From NCBI RefSeq assembly GCF_028476545.1, contig NW_026731915.1:334001-398000 (forward strand): 64,000 nt of DNA, read 5' to 3'. Position numbers and translations under genes: made by a program. The notes beneath the pieces were generated by a model. That model ran no database searches, was not told the DNA's origin, and was given only the letters and a program-made list of their open reading frames with translations. Positions within the stretch are counted from its first letter, which is position 1. Every line of letters begins with the position of its first letter. Positions 47,971 to 58,100 of the stretch are shown here, one piece after another. Source of the DNA: Physella acuta. Its lineage: Eukaryota > Mollusca > Gastropoda > Physidae.

Positions 47971-48811
47971 TGATGGCTGTGTGGGTAAAAAGCTATAATT
48001 AGCAACATAAATAAGCTGATGAGGGGGGGGGGGGGGGGTCGAGTTGGTGGCGTCCAACGTGCGGGTAATCGCAGGAATGGCTATGGTCGTCTGAACAAAA
48101 TTAAGATTTTCAGATTTTTTTTTCTCCCTTATTATTTTGAGCCCACTCTCAAGGATAAGCTATTGTATGGTGGGGATGTAAAAATATTCTTCGGCAATTC
48201 CCGTTTAATACCGGTTTTTTATTTTGCATCGAGTAAATTAACTTTTCTTTACATTGTTTATTTTTATTTTTTACAAAAATAAATAACCTAAAAAACAAAA
48301 ACAAACAAAAAAAAACCACAAAAAAAAAACAACAACAAAACAACAACGACAACACAAAAAACAACATAAAAAACAACAAACAACAACCTATGATTAATTG
48401 CTTTATGTATGTGAACGCTGTTCCGGTACAGTAACGAATTAAGGAATGTTTTTTTTTTTGCATAATATTGAACTAAACGAATAATTATTGGAAGAAAACA
48501 CATAATATAAAAACCTTATTTCACAAACGTACTGATTTTCTTTTTAGAAATTTATCTTCGATAGAATGTTTACTGTTATTGTTATAGCTGTTACTTCCTT
48601 GGAAGGAAATTCAAGAAAATTTATTTTATAATTCTTTTAATTCTCGAGATTAAACGTTATTTTATTATTCAATTCATCTGTCCTTTATGCAAGAAAATAG
48701 CAACAATAACAGAATTGAAAGAAATGGGATATACTTGAACCATAGTAGATTAGACTGGATAGAAATAGCTTTAAACCTAATCTATTTATGATTGCCTACA
48801 TATGATAGAAT
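47971..48811. other. A/T-rich stretch with poly-G and AAC-rich tracts
   Basis: Poly-G near 48022-48038, and an AACAACAAAA-rich tract at 48285-48385. No gene recognised. Confidence 0.55.
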
Positions 48812-49026
48812 CAGAGTTTCTTCCACCCCTCCCTGCCCCTAAAGAAAGCCAACTGCGTCCCTTGTATTTATATATAGAACATGTATACTTTTACCAGTGT
48901 CTGTCCCCCGTCGCCCCCCCCGGAAAATTTAGTCCGCCCTCTTCCCCCCCCCCCCCCCCCCCCCCCCCCGCATAAAAACTTCATGTGGACCCCCCACCCG
49001 AAGAAAAAAGTCTGAAAGAAACACTG
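48812..49026. mobile_element. hAT-like MITE, CAGTGTTTC family, 7/8 TSD
   Basis: 215-bp element. The left end CAGAGTTTCTTCC and right end GTCTGAAAGAAACACTG are inverted. Flanks GATAGAAT (48804-48811) and GAAAGAAT (49027-49034) agree at 7 of 8 positions. The interior has ATATATAGAACATGTATACT and very long poly-C tracts. Confidence 0.85.
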
Positions 49027-49290
49027 GAAAGAATTAGCATTTCATTGGATAGTATTAGTATCAAACTTAATAAAATTAACTATATATTGAGCCTTAAATT
49101 TAATAGAATTATATTTAAACTTGATAGAATTCGGGTTAAACATTATAAACTTAGGGTTCGGTTTGTTAGAATTAGGGTTAAACTTGAAGGAATTAGCCTA
49201 AAACTTGATAGAATTAGCCATCAACTTGAACAATTTAGCCTTTAACCTGAGAAAATTAGCCTCAAGCATAATAGGATTAGCCTTAAAGTG
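49027..49290. repeat. Minisatellite, 21-bp unit GAATTAGCCTAAAACTTGATA
   Basis: About 12 diverged units. The right-hand units are the most regular. It abuts the MITE at 48812. Confidence 0.85.
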
Positions 49291-50336
49291 AAGCAGTGGC
49301 CATTGAAGTGGTCGATATTTATGTGGGTTAGCTGCGTCACAAAACTCGCCTGGTGCTTCACTGCCATCAACGTGTTCTCGTTCATCCAGACCCAGAGAGT
49401 AAAAAATATGAATGTTTAATTTAATTATCTCCCTTCACCCCAAGTCCCACTGGAGCGCTTGGAGTTATGGAGGAAAAAAAAATGGCTGAAAAGTCAAACT
49501 CATGAGACGGCTAAGGGAGGAGGGGGAGGTTGGGGAGATTATTTATACACGAGAAGGGGTGGTGGGTGGAGTGCTTTCATTAGGGGTGTGGGGGGTGGGG
49601 GGTGCGGAGGGTGTTGGTGAGCAAACACGTCAAGTGAATTCATTGCGTTTTCCGGAGGGGCGTGGGGGGGGGGGGGGAGTTTGTGTACGAAGAGCGAAAA
49701 AACATTAAAAAATATTTGAGAGGGGTGTGATGATGGGGATTGGGGGCTTGAACACACATCCTTAGGGACCCCGGGGATGGGATAAATAGTCCCCTTGCCG
49801 CGACATTTTAGCGACATAGCCTCGTTACCAAACGTCTCGATTCAAGTGGTGGAGGGGGGGAGGAGTGAAATGTATGATAGCTCTAGCTGGCGTCATTTGT
49901 GTGAGAGTGCGCGAAAACATCCCCTCTATGAATTCAAAAGCTGATCATTTTTTGGGGAGGGGTGTAGTGTGGGTGAGGAGGGAGGGAGGGAGGGAGGGGG
50001 GGGGGGGGAATTAGAGTGCTGTCTCCATGACCCTCCATGTGCAGCGTACCGTGACAAACGCCACCCTCGATTCAAAAGTCAAATGTCTGGAGGGGCGTGT
50101 CGGTCTGCGTGAGTTCACTGCCACACCGTGACCACAGTCGCAAGGTACCGTTAACACAGGGACACGCATGAATGAACGCGCTGTAAAACCGTGACCACAC
50201 CACATAATGGCATGTATTTGGTGTAGAACATTGTAATCTATTCAATTTTTGAATAATTTGACCTCAGACAGCTTGTACGCTATTGGAAGCCAGAGCTAAA
50301 TTCAAACTAATAACCAGTTAAATAATGACTGAACTT

Positions 50337-50338
<2 letters not shown>
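49291..50338. other. G-rich then mixed stretch, no gene recognised
   Basis: 49500-50010 is strongly G-rich on the plus strand, with GGAGGGAGGGAGGGAGGG and poly-G near 49980-50008, a potential G-quadruplex region. No protein supported. Confidence 0.5.

Positions 50339-50419
<81 letters not shown>
50339..50419. repeat. (AT)n microsatellite
   Basis: Pure AT, 81 bp. Confidence 0.97.
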
Positions 50420-50422
<3 letters not shown>

Positions 50423-50584
50423 TTCAGTTAACCCTCGTTTCTTTCGTACATTTTTCTCCAAAGAGCGGCACATTAAAGTTCCAGTGGGGAGCTGATGGAC
50501 ACTGTTTACAAGCTTACTTATAGTGTCTTTATAAATTATGTATTCATCTCTTTAGTCCGGGGTTACAGTAGACGTGCTCTCGCT

Positions 50585-50655
50585 GGGGGGGGGGGGGGGG
50601 AGGGGGGGGGCATTGCGTCTCCGAAAATATGCCTGAAAGAAACTCTGGATCTACA
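50585..50655. mobile_element. Right-end fragment of the CAGTGTTTC MITE family
   Basis: A poly-G core then TGCCTGAAAGAAACTCTG, close to the family right end. The left part is not visible. Confidence 0.45.
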
Positions 50656-51724
50656 TCTTAAAGGTTATTAAAACTGTCTTCAGACTAAATTTAAAGTACT
50701 CTTAGTTTAAACCAGGATTACTCCACGGAGCTTGCTAACCATCAATATCTAAAAAAGGGATAGGGATAGCTGCAACAATAGACATAAGGATGGGGAAAAA
50801 GGGATGAGGGAAAGGGATAAGAAAAGTGATAAGGAATAACGGGTAAGAATAGTTAATGTGATTGGGATATGTTTCTGTTTATAATTAAGTTTGGGTTTGT
50901 CGTTGTGGTTGTGGTTAAGGTTAATGTTATGTAGATGTTCTATAGCGTTCCCATGCACACATAGATATTTAGTTGAAAACTGTATACACTTCACCAAACC
51001 CGTGCGGCACCAGGTGTAACGCAACAGTGAAAATAGTTTTAAAAACATAATTTTCCTACATTCAAACAATCGAGCTGCCCATGACAGACAATGTAGCCCA
51101 TATTTCTGAGCCAGTCTAATCCACTATTACTATACTGTGAAGAAACTTAGATCAAGGCCAGTAACTCCTTATGCTCGATTGGTGGAAGAATTGCTTTAGC
51201 AGGGCGGTAGACTTCAAATGACCCATAGTGAGGTATGGGGTGGGGATCGGTGCTGTAGGATAGGGAGTTGAGACGTAAGGGTGGGGAATATCATTCCCTG
51301 GGACGAACACATTCCTGTGTGTACATTATATTTAGTGTGTGCTATTTGTGCTTTGCTCTGAAAATATTTATACAAGGTTATGTATTGTGTATAAATGACA
51401 ACAAGACATACTTCATGCATCAACGACGATTTATGTAGGAAACATAGGACACAATGAACTGTGTAGATTTGAGGTATGGGGGTGTGTTGATTGGTGTTTG
51501 TGGGGTATAGGTTCGTGGGTGATGGGAAAAGGTGGTGAATGCTGGCTGTTATATGAGAGGGTGGGGGAGGTATTTAAGGAAGGCGGATGTTAGTTGGGGT
51601 TAGCGATAGGTTGATTTAAAGGAGTGGTTGGTTGATGGGGTGGGGGAATGTAGATTGGGGGGATGGTAAGGGTTGATTAGATGTTACTAGTGGGAGTAGA
51701 ATAGTGGTTGTTGTTGGAATGTGT
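50656..51724. other. Purine-rich and G-rich stretches, no gene
   Basis: GGGATAAG-type purine repeats at about 50755-50850 and GGTTGATGGGGTG-type sequence at 51475-51720. Nothing supported as a gene. Confidence 0.5.
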
Positions 51725-52030
51725 GGTTGGTGATGGGTGGGTTGAGGTTGTCAAAGATGGCGCGACATGTGGTTGTTGTCGGTTATGTGGTTGGTGTGGG
51801 GTGGGATGAGGTTGTCAACTATGGTGCTACATGTGGTTGTTGTCGGGTTGTGTGGTTCGTGTGTGTGGGATGAGGTTGTCGAAGATGGCGCGACATGTGG
51901 TTGTTGTCAAGTTGTGTGGCTGGTGTGTGTGGGATAAGGTTGTCGAAGATGGCGCTACATGTGGTTGCTGCTAGGATGTGTGGTTGGTGTGTGTGGGATG
52001 AGGTTGTCCAAGATGGCGCTACATCTGAAC
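51725..52030. repeat. Minisatellite, 64-bp unit, five copies, each with AAGATGGCGC
   Basis: Units start GAGGTTGTC and repeat exactly every 64 bp: AAGATGGCGC lies at 51754, 51882, 51946 and 52010, with a variant (ACTATGGTGC) at 51818. The motif is the core of a YY1-type site. The following 52031-52325 is mixed sequence with no recognised gene. Confidence 0.93.
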
Positions 52031-52332
52031 AAAACAACCAGGATGAAATTTTCCCTCCGTGTACCGTAGATCGATACCAACAATGCCGGCCCCTGGAACA
52101 TGGGGCCGGTTCTGCCGGTCTCGGCGTCTTAGATGTCGTACAGGACTAAGACGATTGGAACGGTACGGGCAGGAGCAACAAAGCGAGCAGGGGATTACTT
52201 TCACCCGACAGAACCCGGGGACGGGAAGTCTTAAAGTAAATGAAAGAGGATGAAATGTTCGTGTCAACAGGGTTATTAGGAGGGTTTAGTGGGGAGGGGA
52301 GGGGGGTGGGGTATGGGGGAAAGGTGTAGGGG

Positions 52333-52935
52333 TGGGAGAAATGTGGATGGAGAGAAAGGTGGAGAGATGGATAGAAAGATGGAGAGAGAGAGGTGGAGAG
52401 ATGGAGAGAAAGGTGGATGGTGAGAAAGGTGGTAAGATGGATAGAAAGATGGAGAGATGGAGAGAAAGGTGGAGAGATGGAGAGACAGGTGGAGAGATGG
52501 AGAGATGGAGAGAAAGGTGAAGAGAAAGGTGGAGAGATGGAGAGAAAGGTGGAGAGATGGAGAGAAAGGTGAAGAGATGGAGAGAAAGGTGGAGAGATGG
52601 AGAGAAAGGTGGAGAGATGGAGAGAAAGGTGAAGAGAAAGGTGGAGAGATGGAGAAAGGTGGAGAGATGGAGAGAAAGGTGGAGAGATGGAGAGAAAGGT
52701 GGAGAGATGGAGAGAATGGTGGAGAGATGGAGAGAAAGGTGGAGAGATGGAGAGAAAGGTGGAGAGATGGAGAGAGGGGTGGAGAGATGGAGAGAAAGGC
52801 GGATGGAGAGAAAGGCGGTAAGATGGATAGAAAGGTGGAGAGATGGAGAGAAAGGTGGAGAGAGGGGGGATGGAGAGAAAGGTGGAGAGACGGAGAGAAA
52901 GGTGGGGAGATAAAGAGAAAGGGAGATTGAGAAAA
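52333..52935. repeat. Purine minisatellite, about 20-bp unit (GGTGGAGAGATGGAGAGAAA)
   Basis: About 30 units of GA-rich sequence. The open frames through it (KVERWRERW, and S/P/L-rich on the minus strand) are translations of the array. The Polinton element inserted about 35 bp beyond its right edge. Confidence 0.96.
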
Positions 52936-52963
52936 AGGTGAAGGGATGGAGAGTAGTGTAGGG

Positions 52964-52969
52964 ATCGAA
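52964..52969. repeat. Target-site duplication ATCGAA, left copy
   Basis: Six bases immediately before the left terminus. An identical copy lies at 61856-61861. Six-base duplications are the hallmark of Polinton/Maverick integration (family knowledge). Confidence 0.93.
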
Positions 52970-53032
52970 AGTAGTATATTAGGTCGCTTTTGGTTATCAT
53001 TTTTGGCGGAGGTGGGGAGGGTGAGGAACAAT

Positions 53033-53175
53033 GACATATAGTAAAATACTCGGGAGCAGGATGCGCGGGTGGCGCAAAGACATATAGTAAAATACTCCCA
53101 GCCTGGCGCATCGGGAGGGTAAGGGTGGGTGAGCAGGATGTGGGGGGTGGCGCAAAGACATATAGTAAAATACTA
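53033..53175. repeat. Three copies of a 19-bp terminal iteron
   Basis: GACATATAGTAAAATACT(C/A) at 53033-53051, 53079-53097 and 53157-53175, the last two preceded by GGCGCAAA. The same three occur inverted in the right TIR (about 61650-61793). Spacing is irregular (46 and 78 bp), so these look like protein-binding iterons rather than a minisatellite. Candidate sites for the polymerase zinc fingers or an integrase. Confidence 0.8.
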
Positions 53176-53229
53176 CCCCAACTGGGGTTGGCGGAGGTGG
53201 TGGGGAAGTAGGTCACCTTTTGGTGACCT

Positions 53230-53670
53230 TGTGACGTAATTAGTAACATTATGACGTAATTAGTGACTTTGTGATGTAAGCATTGACCTAGTTACGTAAT
53301 TTTAATGCGTTTTTTAATGAGTTTTAATGAGTTTTTTAAATTTTTAATCAATTTTTATTGACTAGTTACGTAATTTGATTATTTGTTTACTTTTTAATTA
53401 ATTTTTATTGACCTAGTTACGTAATTGGATTTTAATGAGTTTGAATTTAATTTTGTAATTTTAATTAATTTTTATAAACGAGTTACGTAATTTGATTATT
53501 TGTTTGATTTTAAATTGTTTACTTTGTTTGTTTACTTGTTGTTTATTTGTTTATATTGTGTAATTTTTATTCAATAGTTACGTAATGTGATTTTAATTAT
53601 TTTTATTTTGTTTATTTTTAATTTTATTTTATTTTATAATTAGTTAAATTATTATTAACTAGTTACGTAA
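53230..53670. repeat. Six TTACGTAA palindromes in the left TIR
   Basis: TTACGTAA at 53292, 53366, 53417, 53483, 53578 and 53663, in a very AT-rich background with ATTTTTATT(G/C)AC(C)TAG-like surroundings, plus two GACGTAATTAG words near 53233 and 53253. TTACGTAA is the PAR-bZIP/NFIL3-type palindrome. Mirrored in the right TIR. The row is too regular in motif and too irregular in spacing for chance AT drift. Confidence 0.8.
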
Positions 53671-54040
53671 TTTGATTTTAATTACTTTGTTTATTTATTT
53701 ATTTAATATATTTCTTTTCTTTGATGTTTAATTTGTTGGTTTGTTTGAATGTATGTATGTTTAAATAAAAGACTAACACTAGCCGTGTACTTTGTGAATA
53801 ACATCCATTAAAGATAACGATCAGGCGACAGCTGTTACGTATCGATCCGCGATCCTTTGTTGACACACGCTGAGCGGTTTTTAATGGGCTTTATATTGAT
53901 CGCAGCCGCTGGGCCATCAAATGGTGTCCCATATAATTAAAGTTAGTCACGCATCATGCGTTTTATGCGTTGTTCGCCGACCCGATCCCACCGGGGGGTA
54001 TGATAATTAACGCAAAACCAGCGTTAAGTGTGGCGACAGA

Positions 54041-54292
54041 TGTTACCATGACACGCGCATCGTAGTGATTAATGGGTATTATATTGATCCAACCCACGGG
54101 ACATCACAGCATGATGTCCCGCCTAATTACATTTATTATTATGCATCAGTGATTTTTCCCCGCTCGGTTTGATAGGTCATGATGATTAATGGCTTTTTTC
54201 CCTGCTCGGTTGACGGGTTATGGTAATTAACGACGTACATTAAGTGCCTCTCCGCGTTAAGTGTGGGAACATCTGTTACCACGTAGGTCATT
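54041..54292. repeat. Diverged direct copy of the inner TIR segment
   Basis: The inner part of the left TIR (about 53815-54048) is followed by a diverged second copy sharing TTAATGGG(C/T)(T/A)TTATATTGATC, the ATG(G/A)TGTCCC block, GGTAATTAACG, GCGTTAAGTGTGG and CATCTGTTACCA. A third partial start follows at about 54284. The right side lacks this second copy, so it is a left-specific, upstream-of-promoter repeat. Confidence 0.7.
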
Positions 54293-54343
54293 ATGCAACA
54301 GCTGCTGTGCGACAGCTGGTGGTGTAATTACGCTGAGCAATCG

Positions 54344-54380
54344 TATAAATGACCGCGAAAATTGTGTTCTAAACACTTCG
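54344..54380 (+). promoter_or_regulatory. Probable core promoter of the polymerase gene
   Basis: TATAAAT at 54344-54350, with candidate start sites 25-32 bp downstream in TCTAAACACTTCGACTTCGG. It lies about 770 bp before the ATG, leaving a long, probably spliced leader. No other TATA-like box with this spacing is seen closer to the ORF. Confidence 0.55.
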
Positions 54381-54529
54381 ACTTCGGACTTCAAATCAAG
54401 CTTCACCGCGACTTATCCAGCCTGCGACCTCTGTTGACTCCTAAGACTAAACCCACGCCAGCTTTACCAACCATCACATCTACCTAACCCTACACGGACC
54501 ACATCTTTTGTGCGTGTTTATTCTATTAA

Positions 54530-54800
54530 AGGTAAGGTTAATATTACTTTTGTTTTATGGGTGCTAACCCTATTAAAATACCTTTAATCAAATCTTATTA
54601 AATAAGTACGCACATGTATTTAATTTTGTATCGTACACCGAGGTAAGGTTAATAGTACGTATTGTTTTAAGGGAACTAACCCCCATTCAAATACCTTTTA
54701 ATTAATTACTTTACTTTTGAATCGTACACCGAGGTAAGGTTAATATTACTTTTGTTTTAAGGGCGCTAACCCCATTAAAATACCCTTTAAATAAATATGT
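54530..54800 (+). repeat. Three direct repeats in the 5' leader, about 95-105 bp
   Basis: Each copy begins AGGTAAGGTTAATA and contains TGTTTTA(A/T)GGG...CTAACCC and AATACC(T)TTTAA; starts are near 54529, 54644 and 54733. Each start AG|GTAAGG is a good splice donor, so the leader may hold several alternative donors. A weak acceptor CTTTTTAG lies near 54833. Confidence 0.7.
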
Positions 54801-54984
54801 ATCTAAATAAGCAGGCAACTGTATTCCTTTTTAGTGTACAACCGACCCAACAAGGCAACCAGTGAGCTACCTACCCATCCCTGAGGCATCCACTGAACCA
54901 AAGATCCAACTACATCCAACTACACCACTTCGGATCTCCACATACAGTTAACTACACGTTCAGCTTAGACGTTCAAACCCAGAG

Positions 54985-55066
54985 GTACGTTTCAATTTTC
55001 AATTTTGTTTTAAGTATGTTTTTTATTTTATGATTTTTATTTTATGTATTTATTTTTATTCTACAG
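54985..55066 (+). other. Probable 82-bp intron in the 5' leader
   Basis: Donor AGAG|GTACGT and acceptor TTTTTATTCTACAG with a strong pyrimidine/T-rich tract. The interior is T-rich while both flanks are C/A-rich with no T excess, the usual exon-intron contrast. The ATG lies 46 bases after the acceptor. Its presence implies nuclear Pol II transcription and splicing. Confidence 0.65.
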
Positions 55067-55111
55067 CCAGCGACCTACCCAAGCATCCGACTACTACACA
55101 CTTCATCAATA

Positions 55112-58100
55112 ATGGAAGCCGACCAGTCTACCAGCCACCCAGCCATAAGGCGTTTCACATGCGAGATCTGCGAGCGGGTATTCACGCTTAAACATCACTT
55201 GTCAAGGCACCAAGACTCTGCACATGGACGACAAAGACATCCCTGCACATCATGCGGGAAAGTATTTACACGACTTGACAATTTGACAAGACACTTTACG
55301 AAAGCACACAACAACCAAACATCACCGACCGACACCCCATCAGCAACCAACAGACAAACACACCAACCCACATTAGTGACCGACACACATACTGCCCAAC
55401 CCCCATCAGCGAGTCAAACAGACCACACTGCGACCAACACTAACTCCTTAAAACGACACACGACGTATGACGACATATCAAACAACAAACGCGTAAAGAC
55501 TAACAATGACAGTAACCTTAATTCACACACCACTATTTTTCCGGTAGACGACCTTAGGGGAGATGCAGTAGACTTACACCCGACCACAGACAAAGCTTCA
55601 CCCACATGCCTTCTTACAGACATTCCTGACTTTATTAAACATAATCACGCCATCAACATGTTACAACAGGATTCCCATTCCAAACCCTACACAGACAATT
55701 TTTCCTTTTTTAGATGTTTAGCCACACATTTAGGAGCATCCATAATAAATCTCAGAAAACCAACATTAAAACTCGCGAAACAGTGGCAAGCGCACCAAGG
55801 TCTCGGGACCTTGGATAATTTTAGCGGGGTTAGGTTGGTCGAAATTCCCCTCTTAGAGTCCTGTTTTAGTGTAAATATTGAGATTTTTGAATTTAACGAA
55901 GACCAGATCCTTTCTCCGAAACTTAGAAGTAGTGATAGGTTTAGGGAGACTGTATATCTTTTATTTTTTCAAAATCAGTTTATGTACATTAATAATATAG
56001 GTGGGGCGGGTCACGCTTTCGCATGTTCTGTGTGTAACAAATTATGGCCCACCGTTCAACAAATGAACAGACACGCGAAAGGGTGTAATGGGGGGAAACC
56101 CGTAGATAGGTATAAGGGAGGGCTTTATCACACACAGCAAACAATCTGGGAGTTTTTAGCGTCCTATGGGTTAGTTGTAGATAGTAACTTTGTTTATCCC
56201 TTCCGAGCAACTTACGATTTCGAATGCTATTTCGACCATACCGAGTTACCCCCGTTAGGTAGAGTTACAAAAAGCGTAGCCAAACACGTGCCTTTGTCTT
56301 GCTCTGTAGCCTCAAACGTAGATGGGTTCCTCGAACCCATCTGTTTTATTTCGACTGGTGACCCTCAAGAATTAGTGACTAGGGTTATTGACAGACTCCA
56401 CATAATCGCCGAGGCAGCTTATGGCATTTTGAAAAAACAGTTCGAGCCTGTTTTTAAGCAAATCAGGAAGTTATTTCCACCTAAAGCTAGGGGTAGTGAT
56501 AATAAGTCGAACGACAAAGGGTTTGATAGGTTTCTTAGCGGTAGATTAGACGAGTATTTGCGACAAATGCCGGTTATAGGGTTTAATTCAGGAAAATATG
56601 ATATAAATCTCGTTAAGCCGTATTTTATTCAGTACTTTTTAGCTTATTCAAACACAGAAGAGGGGTTAGAGGAGGGACCTAGATCTAGTTGTAACGATGA
56701 TGAAGACGACGTAGAAGATAAACAAACACCGTTTAAATATGTAGTTAAAAGAAATAATAATTTTATGTGTATATCAACAAATAAATTAAAATTCTTAGAT
56801 ATAGTTAATTATCTAGCACCGGGGTTTAGCTATAGTAAATACCTCGCCGCATATAATGTTAAAGAGACCAAGGGATTTTTTCCGTACGAATATGTCAAAA
56901 ATTTAGCCGTCTTAGATGAAACGTCTTTACCTCCGCGTTCGGCCTTTTTTTCATCATTAAAAAATTGTAACATTTCAGACGAGGAGTACGCGACGTGTAG
57001 GCAAATTTGGGTAGAGAAGGGGATGCAAACGTTTAAAGATTATCTTATTTGGTATAACAATATCGATGTAAAACCGTTTATCGAAGCGCTCGAGCAGCAA
57101 ACTAATTTTTACAAAAATTTAGGGGTTGATATTTTTAAAGATGCGATTTCTGTCCCGGGGGTAACCTTAAAATACTTATTCAAAACACTTCCCAAAAACG
57201 TTTCTTTTTCTTTGTGTTCCGAGCGCGAATCAGAGTTACATAAAACAATCCGAAATAATATCGTAGGGGGCCCCTCCATTATTTTTCATAGACATCACGA
57301 AAAGGGTGAAACGTTCATTAGGGGGAATAGTAATAAGGTGGTACAGGCAATTAAGGGGTACGACGCAAACGCGCTTTATTTATGGTCTTTAATGCAAAAA
57401 ATGCCGACGGGGTTTCCGATTATTAGAAATAGTGAGGAGGGGTTTAGACCGCGTAAAACGAATCATTATGGGGAACAGGCCTTTCAGTGGTTATCGTGGG
57501 TTTCAAAAACAAAGGGGGTAACTTTAAAAACCGCGTTTAATGGGGGCGAAGTTAGCTTAGGATCTCGCCATATAAGAGTAGACGGGTGGGACGCGAACAC
57601 TCGAACCGTTTATCAGTTCCATGGCTGCCTCTTTCATGGACACCCTGACTGCCCTTTAACTAAAGACAGAACAGTAAACCCCATTAGTAACAGACCCTTG
57701 ACTGAGTTATTTAAAAAGACAAACGAAATTACGAAGTACCTTACAGATACTGTTGACGTTAAAGTCGTAGAAATGTGGGAATGTGAGTGGGGGAACCAGA
57801 AAAAAATGAACCCAACTATTAAAGACTATTTAAAATCTATTGACAAATCACAAAAGACACCGACACCGACCTATGGTAAGAAATGGCCCCTGACTGAAAA
57901 ACAGATCATCGATTCTGTTTTAGACGACTCGTGTTTTGGTCTGATAGAATGCGACATTAAAGTACCGGATAGTTTAAGAGAACATTTTAGTGAGATGACA
58001 CCTATTTTTAAAAATACGGACGTTACGCGCGATGACATCGGACCGTTTATGAGACAATACGCGATCGATAACAACTTATTAACTAGCGGTAGACGGACTT

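Larger units (their letters stand above)
52970..54048 (+). repeat. Left terminal inverted repeat, 1,079 bp
   Basis: Matches the reverse complement of 60777-61855 with the same length. The segments compared by eye (outer 80 bp, 53281-53360, inner 60 bp, and the 83 residues of the shared reading frame) showed no difference. Identity ends at TGTTACCA (54048). Matching TIRs mean recent insertion or homogenisation during replication. Confidence 0.95.

Noticed and set aside
52019-52267. 82-aa minus-strand frame with Arg/Cys-rich sequence
   Set aside because: No recognisable domain and it overlaps the end of the 64-bp minisatellite; kept only as unassigned sequence.
52146-53249. 367-aa minus-strand S/L/P-rich frame spanning the Polinton boundary
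   Set aside because: It joins TIR sequence to a GA minisatellite across the insertion point, so it cannot be a conserved gene. The TIR part recurs at 61576-61884 only because TIRs are inverted copies.
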